From: Clostridiales bacterium UBA4644
GTDB lineage: Bacteria; Bacillota; Clostridia; Oscillospirales; Butyricicoccaceae
Length of the DNA: 8,059 nucleotides
NCBI GenBank assembly: GCA_002405755.1
Contig: DHMK01000076.1
Span: 90,828-98,886 of the forward strand
Reading direction: 5' to 3'
The position numbers and the translations under genes are program-made. Of the stretch, positions 5,326-8,059 are shown piece after piece. The notes under the pieces were generated by a model, which was given only the letters and a program-made list of their open reading frames with translations, did not search any database and had not been told where the DNA came from. Within the stretch, counting starts at the first letter, position 1. The number at the start of each line of letters is the position of its first letter.

Positions 5326-6033
5326 TCAGTCCGAAAGGACCTGATGGAGGGCGCCCTCCTTCAGCTCAAACTTATAGCCCACGCCCCAGACCGTGCTGAT
5401 CTCCCACTGCTCGGAAACGCCCTGAAGCTTTTCCCGCAGGCGCTTTACATGCACGTCCACCGTGCGGGTGTCGCCGAAATAATCAAAGCCCCACACGTCG
5501 TCCAGCAGCTGCGCCCTGGTGAAGACCCGGTTGGGCGAGCTGGCCAGAAAATACAGAAGCTCGATCTCCTTGGGCGGGATCTCCAGCTTCTGGCCCTTGA
5601 CGGTAATATTATAGGACTGCTTGTCTATGATCAGGTTGTCAAAGACCAGCTTGTGGGCTCCGCCGCTCTTGTCCATCCGGCGCAGCACCGCCCGGACCCG
5701 GGCGATGACCTCCCGCATTTCAAAGGGCTTGGTGATATAATCGTCTGCGCCAAGCTCCAGCAGTGTCACCTTGTCCAGCACCTCGCCCTTGGCGGTGAGC
5801 ACGATCACCGGCGTCTTAGAAAAGGTGCGCAGCTCCCGGATCATCTGGGTCCCGTCCATGACGGGCATCATCAGGTCCAGCAGCACCAGATCGGGATGCA
5901 CCCGGCGAAACACCCGCAGGCCCTCGGCCCCGTCCTGGGCCGATTCGATATGATACCCCTCCTGCTCCAGATAAAGATGCAGCAGCTCCCGGATATTGGC
6001 GTCATCCTCTACGATCAGAATGGTTTTTTCCAT
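5326..6033 (-). CDS. OmpR/PhoB-family response regulator
   Basis: A 235-residue two-component regulator, normal in length for the family. The receiver domain (about 3-118) shows ILIVEDD with the acidic pair D10/D11, phosphoacceptor Asp53 in LVLLDLMMPVMDG, Thr80 in IVLTAKG and Lys102 in YITKPFE, a complete phosphorylation site. The C-terminal winged helix (about 128-224) carries ELLYFLASSPNRVFTRAQLL, the recognition helix TRTVDVHVKRLREKL and the wing TVWGVGYKFE. It should bind direct repeats upstream of target promoters after phosphorylation by the kinase encoded 21 bases downstream. I chose the ATG at 6033-6031 (MEKTIL); an in-frame GTG at 6042 is possible, because the purine-rich GGAAGGGAG lies 12 bases before the ATG but only 3 before the GTG. 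It leads a three-gene operon with the kinase and the HtrA-like protein. Confidence 0.93.
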   Translation of the reverse strand: MEKTILIVEDDANIRELLHLYLEQEGYHIESAQDGAEGLRVFRRVHPDLVLLDLMMPVMDGTQMIRELRTFSKTPVIVLTAKGEVLDKVTLLELGADDYITKPFEMREVIARVRAVLRRMDKSGGAHKLVFDNLIIDKQSYNITVKGQKLEIPPKEIELLYFLASSPNRVFTRAQLLDDVWGFDYFGDTRTVDVHVKRLREKLQGVSEQWEISTVWGVGYKFELKEGALHQVLSD

Positions 6034-6079
6034 AACGGTCACAGTCTCCCTTCCGGATCCTATTGATTTTATGCCCTAT

Positions 6080-6108
6080 ATTATAAGCAAAGCAGCAAAG
6101 AATTGCAT
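6080..6108 (-). promoter_or_regulatory. Promoter of the response regulator/kinase/HtrA-like operon
   Basis: A perfect TATAAT (6080-6085, minus strand) is preceded at 17 bases only by the poor -35 ATGCAA (6103-6108). A strong -10 with a weak -35 fits an activator-dependent promoter, possibly autoactivated by the regulator. A TTTACA element (6117-6122) upstream resembles half of a PhoB-class site, but I see no clear second copy. Confidence 0.6.
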
Positions 6109-6179
6109 CACAAAATTGTAAACAACCGCCTTTTTTCCGCATTTTCATGCTTTCTTCCGGTTTTCGTTCCGTTTACCTG

Positions 6180-6208
6180 TTGACAGGCGGCAGGTTCTGG
6201 CTTAAAAT
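6180..6208 (+). promoter_or_regulatory. Strong promoter of the aminotransferase gene
   Basis: TTGACA (6180-6185), a 17-base spacer and TAAAAT (6203-6208) form a near-consensus SigA promoter. The leader of about 50 bases contains AGAGGTG just before the ATG at 6266. The gene's strongly biased codons fit high, constitutive expression. Confidence 0.85.
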
Positions 6209-6265
6209 GAAAGAGGTAAAGTAGATTGATCTGATTCGAAAATAAAACAGAGAGGTGCTTGCAAC

Positions 6266-7465
6266 ATGAAATTCTCCAGCAAGATCGAAAAATGCGGCCT
6301 TTCCCCCATGCGGAAGTTCCACCCCTATGCGGTGGCTGCTGAGGCCAAGGGCAAGAAGATCTATCATCTGAACATCGGCCAGCCCGATGTGGAAACGCCC
6401 CATCAGTTCTTTGACGCCATCAAGGAGTTCAACCAGCCCGTTCTGGAATATGCCGCTTCCCCCGGTATGTCCGTTCTGATCGACGCCATCCAGAAGTATT
6501 ATGACGATCTGGATATGCACTTCGACAAGAGTGAGATCCTGATCACCACCGGCGGCTCCGAGGCGCTGTCCATCGTTCTGCAGTGCATCCTGGATGACGG
6601 CGATGAGATCCTTATCCCCGAACCCTTCTATCCCAACTACAACACCATGGTCCGCACCTGCGGCGCGTCCATCCATCCCATCCCCACCTGCCCCGAAGAA
6701 GGCTATCACTATGCTGACCGGGCCAAGGTCGAGGCGGAGATCAACGAGCACACCCGCGCCATCATGGTCACCAACCCCGGCAACCCCACCGGCGTCGTGC
6801 TGACTCCGGAAGAAATGCGCATGATGTGCGACATCGCCAAGGAGCATAACCTGTTTATCATCGGCGACGAAGCTTACCGTGAGTTCGTTTACGGCGGCGA
6901 GCCCCTGCAGTCCATGGGCGAGTTTGCCGACGCGGCGGACAACGTGGTCGTTATCGACACCGTTTCAAAGCGCTTCTCTGCCTGCGGCGCCCGTATCGGC
7001 TGCATCCTGACCCGCAACCACGAGCTGCTGGGCCACGCCATGAAGTATTGCCAGTGCCGTCTGTGTGTCGCGACCCTGGATCAGGTGGCTTCTGCCGCTC
7101 TGTATCAGGTGGGCCCCGAGTATTTCGCCGCTGTCCGTGACGAATACAAGCGCCGCCGCGACACCGTGGTTGCCAAGCTGAAGGAGATCCCCGGCGTGGT
7201 CTTCGATTGCCCCAAGGGCGCCTTCTATCTGATGGCCGCGCTGCCCGTGGACGATGCCGACAAGTTCCAGCAGTGGCTGCTGGAGGAGTTTGACGACAAT
7301 GGCGATACCGTCATGTTCGCTCCCGGCGCTCCCATGTACGCCACTCCCGGCAAGGGCAAGAACGAGATCCGCATCGCTTACGTCCTGAAGCAGGACAAGC
7401 TGGAGCGCGCCATGGATCTGCTTGCTCTGGGCATCAAGAAGTACAACGAGACCCACAAGGCCTGA
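6266..7465 (+). CDS. Class I/II PLP-dependent aminotransferase (aspartate aminotransferase-like)
   Basis: A 399-residue fold-type I aminotransferase that moves an amino group between an amino acid and a 2-oxo acid; the aspartate/2-oxoglutarate pair is the likeliest but is not proven. Visible family features: the N-terminal substrate-lid region LNIGQPDVETP (35-45), TTGGSEAL (94-101) for the cofactor phosphate, NPGNPTG (170-176), the pyridine-binding D201 in GDEAYREF, the Schiff-base Lys235 in DTVSKRFSACGARIG with phosphate-contacting R243, and the carboxylate-binding Arg369 in NEIRIAY. Length and completeness are normal. The ATG has AGAGGTG 8 bases upstream. It is transcribed alone, divergently from the two-component operon and convergently with isocitrate dehydrogenase. 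The latter neighbour supplies 2-oxoglutarate, the usual amino acceptor, so a nitrogen-assimilation link is plausible but is inferred only from position. Confidence 0.92.
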   Translation: MKFSSKIEKCGLSPMRKFHPYAVAAEAKGKKIYHLNIGQPDVETPHQFFDAIKEFNQPVLEYAASPGMSVLIDAIQKYYDDLDMHFDKSEILITTGGSEALSIVLQCILDDGDEILIPEPFYPNYNTMVRTCGASIHPIPTCPEEGYHYADRAKVEAEINEHTRAIMVTNPGNPTGVVLTPEEMRMMCDIAKEHNLFIIGDEAYREFVYGGEPLQSMGEFADAADNVVVIDTVSKRFSACGARIGCILTRNHELLGHAMKYCQCRLCVATLDQVASAALYQVGPEYFAAVRDEYKRRRDTVVAKLKEIPGVVFDCPKGAFYLMAALPVDDADKFQQWLLEEFDDNGDTVMFAPGAPMYATPGKGKNEIRIAYVLKQDKLERAMDLLALGIKKYNETHKA

Positions 7466-7492
7466 TCGCCCGAACGCATTTTTATCTATTTC

Positions 7493-7530
7493 AAGCATCC
7501 CTGCAAGGCTTTTGCAGGGATGCTTTTTTT
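7493..7530 (+). terminator. Rho-independent terminator of the aminotransferase gene
   Basis: A perfect stem of 13 pairs (AGCATCCCTGCAA at 7494-7506 with TTGCAGGGATGCT at 7512-7524) around a 5-base loop runs into seven T residues (7524-7530). It starts 28 bases after the stop codon. Confidence 0.95.
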
Positions 7531-7566
7531 GCTGCCATGCCGGCGGCATCCGCTTGTTTTGCCGCG

Positions 7567-7605
7567 CACAAAGCCCCGGGTACGCTCTGCACCCGGGGCT
7601 TTGTG
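7567..7605. terminator. Perfect 15-bp GC-rich hairpin between convergent genes
   Basis: CACAAAGCCCCGGGT (7567-7581) and ACCCGGGGCTTTGTG (7591-7605) pair perfectly around a 9-base loop. It lies about 50 bases after the isocitrate dehydrogenase stop and most likely ends that leftward transcript. It lacks a proper U-run on either strand (the T residues are part of the stem), so it may instead protect the 3' end or act as a backup for both directions. Confidence 0.6.
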
Positions 7606-7654
7606 TTTGGGATCTTGAAGGGAAAGCTGTCCTTCCCCTTTTGCTTTTGTGCTT

Positions 7655-8059
7655 TTAGGCCAGCTTGGCAGCCAGACGCTCTGCGATGGCGTCCAGGAAC
7701 TCCTCGGAGTTGACGGCCTTGGCTTCGAAGCCCGGCTCCACCAGACCCACCAGGTCCTTGGTCATGATGCCGGCATTGAGGGTATCGAAGCAGGCCTCCT
7801 CCAGCTTCTCGCCGAAGGCCACCAGCTCGGGCAGCTCATCCAGCTCGCCGCGCTTTTTGAAGGCGCCGGACCAGGCAAAGATGGTGGCCATGGAGTTGGT
7901 GGAGGTCTTCTCGCCCTTCAGGTGCTTGTAATAGTGCTTGGTAACGGTGCCGTGGGCAGCTTCAAACTCGTAGTTGCCATCGGGAGAGACCAGCACGGAG
8001 GTCATCATGGCCAGAGAGCCGAAGGCCGTGGAAACCATATCGCTCATCACGTCGCCGTC
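7655..8059 (-). CDS. icd: NADP-dependent isocitrate dehydrogenase, C-terminal part (cut by window edge)
   Basis: The last 134 codons of an isocitrate dehydrogenase, which oxidatively decarboxylates isocitrate to 2-oxoglutarate with formation of NADPH. The fragment starts in-frame with DGDVMSDM, the metal-binding aspartate region, and continues with STAFGSLAMMTSVLVSPDG. It then has EAAHGTVTKHYYKHLKGEKTS (cofactor-binding EAAHGT, with the TKH region that in this subfamily contacts the NADP 2'-phosphate) and NSMATIFAWSGAFKKRGELD. The wording matches the homodimeric type II family shared with eukaryotic cytosolic and mitochondrial enzymes rather than the E. coli type. The TAA stop is at 7655-7657. 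The start lies beyond the right edge of the window. It may serve glutamate synthesis in an organism with an incomplete citrate cycle; that last point is inference. Confidence 0.93.
   Translation of the reverse strand, partial: DGDVMSDMVSTAFGSLAMMTSVLVSPDGNYEFEAAHGTVTKHYYKHLKGEKTSTNSMATIFAWSGAFKKRGELDELPELVAFGEKLEEACFDTLNAGIMTKDLVGLVEPGFEAKAVNSEEFLDAIAERLAAKLA

Noticed and set aside
5344..6066. 240-codon plus-strand open frame
   Set aside because: Antisense shadow of the well-supported response regulator; the translation is His/Gln/Leu-rich with no family resemblance.
6173..6847. 224-codon minus-strand open frame
   Set aside because: Antisense to the aminotransferase start; the Gly/Asp/Val-rich composition is a mirror of the sense codons.
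7616..7655. Imperfect hairpin (AAGGGAA/TTCCCCTT) with T-runs on the plus strand
   Set aside because: The stem is short and bulged, and the aminotransferase already has a perfect terminator upstream.

Overview
This 8-kb chromosomal window most likely comes from an anaerobic, GC-rich Clostridia of the Oscillospiraceae/Ruminococcaceae type. The evidence is a lipoprotein start and Fur-type metal regulator of Firmicutes style, OmpR/HAMP two-component proteins, strong TTGACA/TATAAT promoters, GC-rich third codon positions and U-tract terminators. No mobile element, CRISPR array, rRNA or tRNA was seen. The species assignment is inference.

Layout, left to right. (1) Positions 1-1036 hold a zinc-type metal uptake locus on the minus strand: a Fur-family regulator (641-1036, probably Zur), a small Cys/His-rich membrane protein (327-623) and the beginning of a ZnuA-like metal-binding lipoprotein (1-203, cut by the window edge). 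A near-consensus promoter at 1071-1098, overlaid by inverted repeats, drives the regulator. A three-armed hairpin ending in a U-run (249-314) separates the small gene from znuA. (2) Positions 1251-2414 (minus) encode a membrane diguanylate cyclase (GGDEF) with its own promoter and a long hairpin terminator. (3) Positions 2617-6033 (minus) form a tight three-gene operon: OmpR-type response regulator, HAMP histidine kinase, and a membrane-anchored HtrA/DegP-like protein with a PDZ domain. (4) Positions 6266-7465 (plus) encode a class I PLP aminotransferase, transcribed divergently from a strong promoter and ended by a perfect terminator. (5) Positions 7655-8059 (minus) are the C-terminal part of an NADP-type isocitrate dehydrogenase, convergent with the aminotransferase.

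How the parts fit. The first locus looks like self-regulated zinc acquisition, in which the regulator probably represses its own promoter. The kinase, regulator and HtrA-like protein form an envelope-sensing module. All three catalytic triad positions of the HtrA-like protein are replaced (His to Arg156, Asp to Gly186, Ser to Ala261), so it is predicted to be a pseudoprotease that binds rather than cuts. The cyclase carries a second hidden anomaly: about 17 residues of one extracytoplasmic loop are read in a shifted frame between two compensating indels, and the neighbouring frame restores a family-like sequence. These two points, plus the three-way-junction terminator and the small Cys/His protein, are the observations most worth following up.
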